From positions 6,012,001-6,076,000 of the forward strand of contig OU612068.1 of NCBI GenBank assembly GCA_914767715.1: a DNA stretch of 64,000 nt, read 5' to 3'. Origin of the DNA: Membranipora membranacea (taxonomy: Eukaryota > Bryozoa > Gymnolaemata > Cheilostomatida > Membraniporidae). This document shows positions 30,301-41,900 of this stretch, piece after piece. Position numbers and translations under genes: made by a program. Positions within the stretch are counted from its first letter, which is position 1, and each line of letters begins with the position of its first letter. A model generated the notes under the pieces. That model had not been told where the DNA came from, ran no database searches, and was given only the letters and a program-made list of their open reading frames with translations.

Positions 30301-33300
30301 AAAATGGCACCTATTAAAAGTTCCAACCTGATTTTCTTAAAGACTACCCTAAGACAAATGCGTGTTATAGTCAGGCAGTTTCTTATGATGAACTGTGTGA
30401 GATTTGCATGTTGAAAAATTTCAATGCTCTTCTGGGCATGAACTATTGATGGTGGAAAGAGTGCCTCCCTTAAGGTAAGGTAAGGTAACTCTCATTCCCC
30501 GTATAATGATTTCACTTAGCACAGGAAGAAGACCATCGGAATTTCTCACAAAGCAAATCTCAAAGATTATCATAGACATAAACTCAAAGATTATCATTTG
30601 AAACTGCCTGACTATAACTTCCATTGGAACTTATATTGTTGTGATAATTGAAATAGTAAACTTGTAGTCAGCAATCAGTCTGTCCACTGGTGTAGTTGGT
30701 ACTATATTATATGCATCATCAAGACTGCAAATTCAAGCTCAAAGGTTTAGTAGTGACCTGCTTAATTTATTATTAAGAGCCTAAAATCTAGTTCCAGTGA
30801 CCATTTGTAGCATTCTTTGTCAATCCTTGCCTACCACTAAACTAATCAAATCTGATCTAAAATTATTCCAAGTCTGTCCTTTTTTGAGCTCTGAACCATC
30901 CGTGTAGAGACTCTCAGTTTGCTATGTCCTTATGGTCAAAATGGCCCCCTCACAGCGAGGAGAACTTGTGACTTCTTTATACAGAAATACCAAGTGTTTA
31001 TAACCTATCGGCCAGAAGACGACTTTTAGAATGAAACTTGTATTAGTTCATCAGTACTGAATCAATAAGGTCTGGGACCTGATATTGCTACCGGCTTTTT
31101 TGATGTTAACGAATCTAACACGCAACTATATATTAGTAAATTAACTTTATACCTGTGTATATCAAATCCCATGTGTCCAAGCTTCACTGTGCTGGGCTAT
31201 ATAGTGTTGTTTCTCACAATCTTATGAAATCACAATTTTTCCCAGATAAGCATTTTAGCATTGTCATTATTAATTGTAATCCAGCAATGGTAGAATACTC
31301 CCATTTTTTGCCAAATCATATTGGATTCCCCCTATGGAAAACACAGAAAGATTTCTACAACATGTGTATTCATTGTGCATAAAAGTAACAACAGGTCATG
31401 TCTATTATATGGTGACATCCGTCTTCATTATTTTGTGGATCCAAAATACGTGTGTAAAAATGTAGGATCTAACATTTACAATACAGTATCAGTACAAACG
31501 ACCATTGATTAAATGAACTTTTACACTTTTGATACAGGGACATGTTTGCATGAATCGTAGCTTGTGTGCTAAAGTTGTTTTGATTGAGGTGACTAGTGGG
31601 TACCAGTACCGCCCGATCAAAATATCTTGGATACTCAAGCTACATAGACCGTAGTCCATTATTAACTTGTGTCTGTATATCAAAAGGTATGCTATATAAG
31701 TGTTTACTGTTATACAGATGTGGAACAGGCGTACATTGGAATGTGAAAACACACTTACAGGACATACAGGTTCAGTTCTGTGTCTTCAATACGATGAGAA
31801 TATCATCATATCTGGATCCAGCGATTCAACTGTCAGGTATGACAAGTAATAGTTTATATCACCTGCATAAAGATCAACGGAGCAATGACCTAAATTGGTA
31901 GATTTCTCCGATTCTACATAGAACATTGTGGTGGTAATAAGCTGACTGATATCTGAAAATACATTAAAGTGAAGCATTATGTGCCCTTGGAAAAGCCAAC
32001 TTATTATTAAATTTTGTTGAGAAGATGCATTGGCTTTGAAATTATCACCAAGGAGCGGTCACAACCAACTTATCGTTATGCCCAAACCTGTAAATACTGA
32101 TTTTTCCATTGAAACAATTCCAGTCCAACTGAAACTATTTAATTCTACTTTGGTTGACGGTGTCAACAAAGTGTGTATAAGCGTTTTTGCCATACGCAGT
32201 CCTAAGGAAAAAAATTAAATCACACATGACCATGCTGTAAAACATTGAGTGCTATCGCTTGAGTATTTGTAAAATAAGTTGTTTCCACTAAATTATTTCC
32301 ACTTAATGTGTAAAAAGTGAGTCATTTTAGATTTAATCAAACTCATAATGCACCATACAAGCTGATACAAACTCATTAATGTGACACCATACGCTAATAT
32401 ATTATTATTTAACCCACAGGGTCTGGAGTATACACGATGGAAACCTACAGAACACATTGATACATCACTGTGAGGCTGTATTACATCTCAGGTTTCAGGA
32501 CGGTATCATGGTCACATGTTCAAAGGTAGGAAATCTGGAAATATTCTTTATTGGTCTGTACAAATACGGTATTTCCTAACCAGGATGCTTTTTTTCCATC
32601 CTAAAAACTTTTTCCACCCAGCTTTTCCGCCAGCCCTATCTAAGCTGGGCTGGAAGTTATGGAGAGTTTTGTAAAATCTTTCACATGGTGGATCAGTTTC
32701 AACTAAGTTAGCTAAAAGCAGAGGGAAACATGTCGGTATCCATCCCCTGCACACCTCAACTATGGCGAGCCAATGCAGATCACGACCAATAACCAAAAAA
32801 TAGGAAGAATTAATTATTCCAATGAAGTTCTAATTTTACAGCAGCTGACAGAAATAGAAGAAATGAAAATGATTAAAAATGGTGAGAGCAGTCATTTACA
32901 CTTGATTTCAAATATTACAAATAATATTATTATTACTAATAATTAACCTTTCCCTGATGTACAGGACCGATCGATAGCCGTTTGGGACATGCAGTCACCC
33001 TCAGATATTAACCTTCGGAGGGTGCTGGTGGGTCACAGGGCTGCAGTAAATGTGGTCGACTTTGACGATAAATACATCGTGTCAGCATCTGGTGACCGAA
33101 CCATCAAGGTTAGTGTATATTACGTATGGCATTATGTTCCCATCGCTAGGTCATATGTGGACACTGATGTGTTTAATGTTTCTGCGTTAATGTAGCGCTG
33201 TCTAATTGTGTTGGGTACTTTAAAAGCTAAATCTGGAGTTCTATGTCACATTTTAATCGTATCATCGTTCTCCTTTGGACCGTCATACTGAATCTGCACA

Positions 33301-35040
33301 ATATATGCAAAGTGGACCGAACTGGACCCCAACCTGTCTTGACAAGCTTTGCCGGTGGGGGTATTTCATTTTATTTGGTCCCCCCCCCCCCCACGAACAA
33401 AACAAAGCTTTTCAAGACAGGCTAACTCGACCCATGAGATTTTTCATATCAATTGCAAATATTACATTGGGTCAGCATGGACTGCAATCCTACTCTATAC
33501 CATCACAACTAATCGTCAATTATTTGAGATGACCAGAAAAAGTCGAAATCACTAGACATAGAACTCAACTTATATTATGTTCCAGGTGTGGAACACATCG
33601 ACGTGTGAGTTTGTACGAACACTGAATGGACACAGGCGGGGTATAGCTTGTTTACAGTATCACGGTAACCTGGTAGTAAGCGGGAGCAGTGACAACACAA
33701 TACGATTGTGGGATATAGAGTTTGGGTCGTGTCTGCGTGTACTGGAAGGTCACGAGGAGCTTGTCAGGTGTATCAGATTTGACAATAAGAGAATCGTCAG
33801 TGGTGCTTATGATGGGTACGTTTTCAGCCTTGTCATCTGCTTATTGGTTCTTAAATTATATTCGCTTGAAGTATTGCCATTGTTTTTTTTATGAATCACA
33901 TGCCCTGCACTTTCCTTCCCGACCAACCAACAGATCTTACAGCGAGGCACACTGTCCCACAATGCTGCTGCTGATATGATAATCTTGCTGGAACTTGTCA
34001 CTTTAACATCGCCCCGGTGGTCCCTCCGCTCAACCAGTTAGGGGTGGTGTGATGTGCTAGTTTTATCTCGTTTGATCTACAAAGTTGATAACACCTCAGA
34101 TTGCTGGCGCCTATTTTTAGGCTATTTTGATGCCTCAGGCGTTGTCAGCGTCATCACCACATTGTACCACCTGGGTGGTCCATGTCGGCATGCTGCTAAC
34201 TTGCCATACGCTGACACCTAGATATTACTGTGGACTTATAAAAAAAATACTGAAGTTCTTTCTTTGTTTGCAACAGCACAGAAAAAACTGACAAGGTACT
34301 GTTTATGTCAAGCGAAGCCATTTTTTATAAGTTGTCTTGAACCTTAAATACTTTCTGGTTACAGTAAAATAAAGGTGTGGGATCTTCAGGCAGCTCTAGA
34401 CCCGAGATCACCAAACGGTACACTTTGTCTGAGAACACTAGTGGTAAGTAAGAGTTGGTCTGGTGGCAACGATTTTAGCCTGAGGTTTGTCATGACCCAT
34501 GATGTTGGTCAAGGCGGTAGAACTCCACTCATAATAAATATATATATATATCTCAGAGCACCTGCCCTAGTTATAGCCTCTCTGATGCGTAAAAGAGATA
34601 GTGATGTGTGAAAGCACTGTCTGGGACACGTAATCTGGACTATATATGTGTCCTTGCCTGATCAGTGAAGATGGTTTCACACATCAGTATCAGTATTGCA
34701 CATCTCTTCATAATAGACAGCTGTACTAATCTGATGAGGGCACTATGGTGAATGTTAGTGCGGTGTAACTTGTGACAGTATAAATGACAATAATCTTGCA
34801 CAATCTTGCCTTTTGATGTCACATACATAGATGGATGTATTTCAATGTTACCCTGTTTTCTAGGAGCACTCAGGGAGGGTATTCAGACTGCAGTTCGATG
34901 AGTTCCAGATAGTCTCCAGTTCTCATGACGATACTATTCTTATCTGGGATTTCCTCGACACTGATGAGGAGTCTACAGATAAATCTACGCGTCAGCCTAC
35001 AGGCACATACACATACGTATCGGCTGGTAACAGAGCGTAA
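24381..35040 (+). CDS. BTRC/FBXW11: beta-TrCP F-box/WD40 substrate receptor of SCF ubiquitin ligase (576 aa form, 12 exons)
   Basis: Recruits DSGxxS-phosphorylated substrates (beta-catenin and IkB in known animals) to the SKP1-CUL1 ligase. Exons: 24381-24461, 26730-26867, 27627-27870, 28549-28735, 29499-29586, 30142-30279, 31718-31836, 32420-32525, 32965-33108, 33586-33815, 34365-34443 and 34864-35040 (1731 bases). In order: a variable N-terminus; the dimerisation segment with [19 protein letters not shown]; the F-box (SYLDA-type core in exon 28549, with [19 protein letters not shown]); then a seven-bladed WD40 propeller with near-invariant stretches such as [20 protein letters not shown] and [14 protein letters not shown]. 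It ends [11 protein letters not shown], five residues past the usual family end. The start is uncertain: ATG 24381 overlaps a good acceptor (TTTCAG, 24384-24389), so ATG 24402 in a GCAATGG context may be the true start after a non-coding exon. One orthologue standing for both vertebrate paralogues is expected in an invertebrate. Confidence 0.95.
24462..26729 (+). other. longest beta-TrCP intron; no gene seen
   Basis: 2.27 kb, AT-rich. I found no supported exon. A weak inverted pair ATGGAGATT / AATCTCCAT lies within about 25588-25685. Open frames here lack splice or similarity support. Confidence 0.45.
27134..27307 (+). CDS. BTRC/FBXW11: alternative first coding exon of beta-TrCP
   Basis: An ATG-started open frame beginning [16 protein letters not shown] runs 58 codons to a consensus GTATGT donor at 27308. 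It ends in phase 0, exactly as the upstream exon 26730-26867 does, so either can join exon 27627. There is no convincing acceptor before it, which favours an alternative promoter over a cassette exon. The resulting protein would be 561 aa. It is basic ([12 protein letters not shown]), unlike the acidic, Ser-rich upstream N-terminus. Confidence 0.6.
28953..29198. mobile_element. MITE-like element with 21-bp terminal inverted repeats (246 bp)
   Basis: The left end 28953-28973 begins GGGGGGTCTTTCAATTAG. The right end 29178-29198 is its exact reverse complement. Inside are a degenerate copy of the end (TTTCAATTAGAGAAA near 29040) and related CACTCACT/AGTGAGTG stretches, so much of the element can fold on itself. 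No coding capacity, so a non-autonomous DNA transposon is the natural reading. It sits in the beta-TrCP intron after the F-box exon. A target-site duplication is not obvious. Confidence 0.7.
30364..30618. mobile_element. fold-back element with 19-bp terminal inverted repeats (255 bp)
   Basis: GTTATAGTCAGGCAGTTTC at 30364-30382 has its exact reverse complement at 30600-30618. The interior contains a CAAAGATTATCAT direct repeat and a GGTAAGGTAAGGTAA run, but no coding frame. The ends differ from those of the element at 28953-29198, so this is a separate family. It lies in a beta-TrCP intron. Confidence 0.6.
33333..33421. repeat. short fold-back with a poly-C run in a beta-TrCP intron
   Basis: CCTGTCTTGACAAGCTTTG at 33333-33351 pairs with 33403-33421 with one mismatch in 19. 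Between them are a GGTGGGGG stretch and 13 consecutive C (33380-33392). This may be a solo hairpin element or a truncated MITE. The poly-C tract is prone to length variation and assembly error. Confidence 0.55.
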
Positions 35041-35915
35041 AGTCTTACGTGTATTTTTGAATAGCAGGAGTGTAGAGGTCCTCTGTGTCGGCCCCGACAT
35101 GCTAGAAGTTGAGGGCCATCACTATTTTTAATGCTCTACAGAATGGAGTGCTATTCTATAGGCAGCTCACAAATATGTTGATCCTAATGGTTTACCTCAT
35201 TTTTTCATGACTGCCAACTCAGCCAGCTTAACATTAAACCTGATAGCCGATCAGGAGAGCTATCAAATAGCTCCAAGATCATTTTGCTTCATTCAATTTC
35301 TTCTCATGTCAACTTTTTGGCAACATAATGTTGCTTGCATTGATAACTTTTGTCAAAGCTGGCAATTCAACTACCTACCCAATATTTTAAATAATCCTGT
35401 ATTTCTGTCAGACAACTTAGCGGTAAAGATCCAACCAATCAGAGAAATCAGGTTTCAGACGCACATTGATGAGCTGCAACTTAGATGAGCATATTTGATA
35501 TTTATATGTATCCAGTTCACTGACGAGGTCTCATTCTGCCAGAGCCTTATTTTTGTGAAAGTTTTAATTGTTGCGCGTATTTTTGTTGCTTCAGTATTTT
35601 AAGTGATTTGTTTGGAGGTGCCAAATGAAAATGAGCAGCATCCAACAGATTATTAGATCAAAGTCTTTTGTGGGCTCAACGGCTCTGATGAGTCCATAAA
35701 TTTTTTTCAGTTATTTTTGTCACTCAATAATAGGTAGGATTTTTTTTGTGAATTGGCAAGTTAATTTTATTTGTGTATTTTGTGAGCTCGGGAGATGTTG
35801 GATCATTTATGCAACGCTGTTTACCCATCATAATGAATGTTAATAATTTATTTATCCATATTTTATTTATATTAATTTCATTAACTAATACACAGTATCA
35901 CTGAAATAATTATTG
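35041..35915. other. convergent 3' region of beta-TrCP and RRP12
   Basis: 875 bases between two opposing stop codons, with several T-runs (35690-35755). No third gene is supported; the open frame at 35207-35488 has no known features and probably lies in the beta-TrCP 3' UTR. Confidence 0.5.
35862..35867 (-). terminator. candidate RRP12 poly(A) signal
   Basis: Minus-strand AATAAA 49 bases after the RRP12 stop, with another at 35847-35852. A short 3' UTR would follow. Confidence 0.5.
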
Positions 35916-38900
35916 TTAATTCCTGTTTGATTTCCTTTTCAGCCCTTTCTTGCCTTTAGCCGCCCCTTTCTGTGCCCCTCCGATGAGACTCTTGTACTGG
36001 CCCTTCAGCTTGGCAGATTTCCTGAAATAGGAACACAAGCATATTTTAGTAGTGCATCCGGAAGTGGTTAACTTTATGAATGGCGTGAGAAAATCAATAT
36101 GTCTCCAAATGATTTACCCTAGAAGAAGAAAGTATTCCCAGGAGACAATAATGGCCTTTTTCAAAGACATGAAATAGAGAAATTTATTGCTAGCTAACAT
36201 TTAGTCACCGAATGTCTTTTTATTAGCTCGCACCTTGGTAAGTGAAAATTGATTTTAGCCAATATTAACTCCAAAACTAGCTGAACTGAGCTAGGATAGA
36301 TCAGAATCTCATTTTTCAGCAAGTTGATGATCAGTAGAAGAAATTTATACACGGGATTGTTATTAGAAGTCACAATGTACACCATACCTTCTGTTGAGGT
36401 TGTTGACATTGAGAGGCACATAAGCATAAGGATCCATCTTATTTTTCCTTTTAACGTCACCACCGGCTTTCTGTAAATGTACATTTAATGGTTACCAACA
36501 TGCTGATGAGACAGCTAAATACACCAGAGGCAATGGGCTATGTAAGAAACAACATAATACACTAACGCGTGGCTAAAATCAAATGGCAGCGGTGTTATGG
36601 ATTTGGCAATCTGAGTAATTAACTCCCCACACTAATGCTAAGCAAGAGTGAGATGGAGCTGGAAAAACACAACTCAGTGGTAATAATATATACCAAATGG
36701 GCTGGATAATCACAGCAGGGTATGTTGGCCAGGATTCAGTTACACACTGACAGGAGAATAGAAGGGGTCCAGAAGTGATCAAAGAAAAGACATCCAAACA
36801 CAACAATGGCACAGTCAATGGCTATTAATATAAAATCAGTGATCAGGTATTCCTACAGGCATTAGCGTAAAATCAATGCCGCATCTGGGCAGTGCACTTG
36901 ATTATGCTTCCGATTGTCTGATAAAGTATGTAAATATAGGACAAGTCCACATACAAATGCCACGAGGTTCAAGTCTGGTTCATTCCCAGCTGATAGTTAA
37001 CTAAAACGCAAATAATGCTATTTTATTCTGATTTCTGAGTAATGAAGGCTACACTATCATTACACCATATTCAGGTATGGTGATTTCCTTGTGAGGGCCT
37101 TGTCAGGGTGTAGCAGGTTTTGAGTCGAAAATACTACATGAAGTTCATAACCTTAGTTACCTTAGATCTGAACTCGGAGCCACTATGCACGGGTGTATCT
37201 GTTTTTCTCATCTTACTATCCAACTGTCTGTGAATACCTCGTCCACCGGCTACAAAATATCATTAACAAAATTAGACTATGAAGCATGAACATGACATAA
37301 CTGTAATTCATTTATAGGTTCAGGCCTTTTTTTTCTTATTGCGAAGACCAATGATGGTTGTTTTTAAATAGTCCTTTTAACAGGCCCCCTGGTAAAAAAA
37401 GCTATGTATTATAATATTGTTATTATAACATAAACATTTGATTTTAAACAAAGCAGTATGTGACAGGGACAAATCTTGTCATGCTTTGAGAATAAATGAT
37501 GAATTATTTGGTTGATCATCCCCAACTGTTTGATCTAACTCCATACTTACTTTTATATGTGGATGATGATACTTGACTCGCTGAATCAGTCATAGCCTCA
37601 AATCTTCTCTTCTTACTCTAAAATTTCATAAGAACAAATTGGAAACCAGTATTCTGCTAAATCACTGGAGGATATAAACATAATTCTTCCAAACACTGAA
37701 TTTCTGCTGTATATATTCCACACTCACCTTTTTACCTGCCGCTAAATCTAGCTGGTCAAATATGTCATCTATATCTTCTAGCTCTGCCTGACCTATAAAA
37801 TACAGTCATTTGAGTGTAAAACAAAAGCCTGATTTGCAGTTACGTTTTCATACCTAAGATGAAATATGAACATCGATCTCAACATCTAGACCCCACAACT
37901 AAAAGTTTACAATGACGCATATGTTGAATCCAAAAGAATTCCATTCCGGTTTTGAAGTCAATTCCAAATGGAGAAAGGGCAATTACGAAAACAGGCTTAT
38001 ATTCAAGCTCAGAAAACTGTCTCCACTTGGCCGTTGCAAATGGTATTATGCTGTTTGCGAGATGTCGCTTTCAACACTTATTTTTATTGAAAGTTTACAT
38101 CTGATATTGCTGTTCTCCTTTCTGTATTAAATTTATTACCATTAACATTTTACTTCATTTAATCTGATAAATACCGTCATCTTTGTTAGCGGTATGTGGT
38201 TTATCATCTTCCAGTTCAGTGATAACCATTCTGCCGTCAGCACCAGTCTTAAACTGGTCTGATAACTGCCGAGATTTCTCAGGCTTTCTCACAGTTGGTC
38301 TTGAAGCTGTGAACAAAACAATACAAGTTAATTTTGAGTGACATATTGAGAAGCCATCATTAACTAACTTGACACTAAGATCAGCTGATGATATCAGTGG
38401 AGGGATATTGCAATATTCAGGCAGTTATTTATATCCTATGCCCCCATGGCATTGGCATAGACCAGTACAGATTAATTTAATTCTGCAGATGAGGTAAACA
38501 CAAGTTTCTATTCAAGTCAGGCTGTTAAAACCTTCATGGAATATTCTCCGTCTATTTGGAATGGTCTAGTCTCCAGCCACCCTTCCCAATAACCAATATG
38601 CTGTGACAGGACTTTCACATTGGTAGATTTTGCAGGGAATGAAATGTATGAGTTAATTTTCAATTTCAATCCCAGTTGATAGGATTGATCTAGGCTGTTT
38701 TTGATAAATTTTACCAGACCTTCTGGTGAAGACTGTATTCTAGATGAAGTAGCGCTTTGGGCATGTGCAACCAATCAATTAAAAAGTACTCGAGTTCCTT
38801 AACAAAAAAACCTGCCCAAACCGCAATTGGAAACAGTTAGCTTCCAAAGACAAAATTTAGTTAGGCTAGTTGGTCTATGCATGGCATTGGTGCTATGGTG

Positions 38901-41900
38901 CGGAGAGACTCGTTAGTACAAAGCCTATCTAAAAGCTCTGTTGTGCAGTAGAAGCGTACTTCATCTTTGTTCGAGATTACACTAACCTATAATATTTTTG
39001 GCAGCACCAGCGTCCAGGAAGTCAGTGATGTCATCACTGTCATCTTTGAGCCATGCAGGTACTGATGATTTCTTATTGGACGATTTCTTCTTAGTTGATG
39101 ATTGTGAGTCGTCCTCCATCTCAGAATCAGAGTCCTCCAGAATCTCATTAATACTAAATGAGATTCAATAAAACATTTATGGAAAACTCAGAAATGCACA
39201 ATTTTGTGTTGCAGACAGAATTTAAAAATCGTTGCTCTTCATCTGTATTTTAACTTCTGGTTGTTGTCAAATAAAAACAGTATTACTGAGTGAAATTTCG
39301 CATCAGTCACAGAAACGTATACAGCAGAAAGTAAGGCTCTGATAGAAAAACTAACACAGCTCTTCACTTGAATTCTTTTGGAAAGCAGGTCTAAGGGCTT
39401 TTTTGTTGTGTGTTTGGCTTTTGTAAACAAGCTATATTTCTTCTATTATATAAGGTGTCATCAATGATCATTCGAGGCTGATTGAGTAAATTTATGAAGA
39501 AAAAAATGTGATTTGTAAGAGCTGCTGATAAAGGCGGACTATACCCAGCCGGCGCTCACCTCTCAGGTTGAGATTTCTTGACTCCGGAGAGCAGGTCATC
39601 ATCATCATGACTATCTTTGTTCTTTGATCGTTTGTTTGCGGCTGAATCTCGTTTCTTTCGCTCCTGAATTATACGAATGTTTGCCAGCTGCTTTGTGAAG
39701 CTGTTTGATAGCAGCTTACTCACAGTTTCAAATCTGAACGATAAATGTATATTGATATTTATTGCATGACGTATATTTTAGGTTCTCCTTCAAAAAACTT
39801 AAAATAGTGTATAAGCATCCTAAAGACAACAATCAGGGAATCTCATTATCATAAATGATGAACTAAATCACGAGCTAAGTTAGAAAGAAGTGCCCACTAA
39901 GAATCTCTTTCAAATACAGCAACGTTCGAAATCCTGAAGAGTTGATGTGGGATTCTCTTTACAACAGAAAGGAGGTATTTTTTACTGTCTTTCTAACATA
40001 CCCGAATTTTCGTACAAGTCGATCTAATATCTCCTTGACCTTAAACCTAAGGTGATGTCTGCTCTCATCCTTCATATGCCCGAGGGCTTCACAGATGGGC
40101 TGTAAGTGTCGAGATAAGCTCGTCACATCAAAGCTTCCTACAAGATATAGATTACATGGTTACACTATCAGAGAAACGGTTTCCATGTTGTTACTACTGT
40201 ACCAATCACTGACCATCAGGCAGTGGAATAAATTGAAAATTCTGTCCTGATATGATTTCGGGCAGCAGTTTCTCTGTACAGTTCAGATTGTTTTACTTCA
40301 GTTTTACATGCTCAATTGATATAAGACTTTCATATACTTGCGCCAATGATTTGGTGACTGATGTGATCAGTCATCAAAACACATTAAAAACTTACCTATG
40401 ATGACTTTGAGTAATGATAGTGCAGGTGTGACCACTTCTCTAGATTTAGATTTCAGGAGAGCACAACTATGGTCCATGATAATAACCATGTTTTCTGATG
40501 TGACTTCCTAAAACAAAATGACAGCATTTATCAACAAACTTACATATTACAGAACCCATGCTTTTGAATTGGATACAGTATACAGTAGCACATAATACAA
40601 GTCATTAGCTAGAAATCATGAGTAAAACACTGTTTCAATGCTTTCTCGAGCTCACAAAGATGTAGATTGATGAGCATTTACATGCCCTGATTGGTAGAAT
40701 ATGTTATTGCATTCGAAAGTCAAGAAAGTCATAAATTGGTAACACATACTACGCTGGTCGAATTATATATTATATTAATGCTCATGATCTGCCAAGAATA
40801 ACTAACAAACAAATTCAAAGTGATGGAAAAGATTAGTTTACCTTTCTATATTCAAATATAATTCTGGTTATGGCGAGCACAGTACAATGTATCATACCGG
40901 GAGACCCAGCCAGTCCAGCTACCATAAGAGATAAGTAATCCATCACACTCTCTAAAAACATGGAAAATTAAAGTAAAACACACCTCGAAACATTACCATT
41001 AGGCATTCTGATGAGATGGATTATATATACAGACTGACTCTGAAGGATGAGGGATTAGCCTGGGATTCTGGGCAAATATTGGGACCCTTGTCTGTACACT
41101 TTGGTTGTTGCTGTGCATTCTGTAGGTTGCATGTATGCAGTCCCTGCTCTATGTACCAACTGGGAAGTATACTGCTGGATGGTAAATGACAAGCACTGAC
41201 AATGTTTGGCCTGAATCCAAGGCCAGTGGTAGATCAACAGGTCTGATAATTATCTCCATCCTTTTACAGATTGTACATCAAATACAATTCAAACTCCCAC
41301 TATTGACCCTCATTTACAAGTACTGGAAAGCTCCATCTTCTAAGTTCATCAGGTGAATAACCAATCACGAACCTTAGATGGCAAAATTTTTAACCCTTTT
41401 TCACTTTCTGTATCTTACCGTTTACTGGGCTCTCAGACCGCCATCCTATGTTAGCCTCACACATGCCCACAACCAACTCGTATGCCGCTGTGCGTGCGGC
41501 CACTGCAACTTCTCGAGTACACAGAATAGCCTCAGGTAACACGGCAACGAGGAAATCTCTACTCTCAGTATCCAACATCTTAAATAAGTTTATCAGGCAT
41601 CGCAACCTGGGCTGAAAAATAGTGAGCATTAATCATCATTAGTCTTTAAATTAGTCTTTTTAAATAGGCAGTATGACGAACAGTCTGTGTACAAACGTAT
41701 TGTACACAAATTCTTTTTTCTTTTCTTCAATTACTATAGACACAAATATTAATCGATAAACATATCCTTCTCTTGTCAGAAGGTCCATGACTCCATAGAG
41801 AGGGCAATTCCCCTATGGATTTACAATATCATGGTATTGTGCTCTTGGGCCTCGAAACATAGCAATGGTCTTTAGCTTCATACAATTGGTAAAGTTTGGC

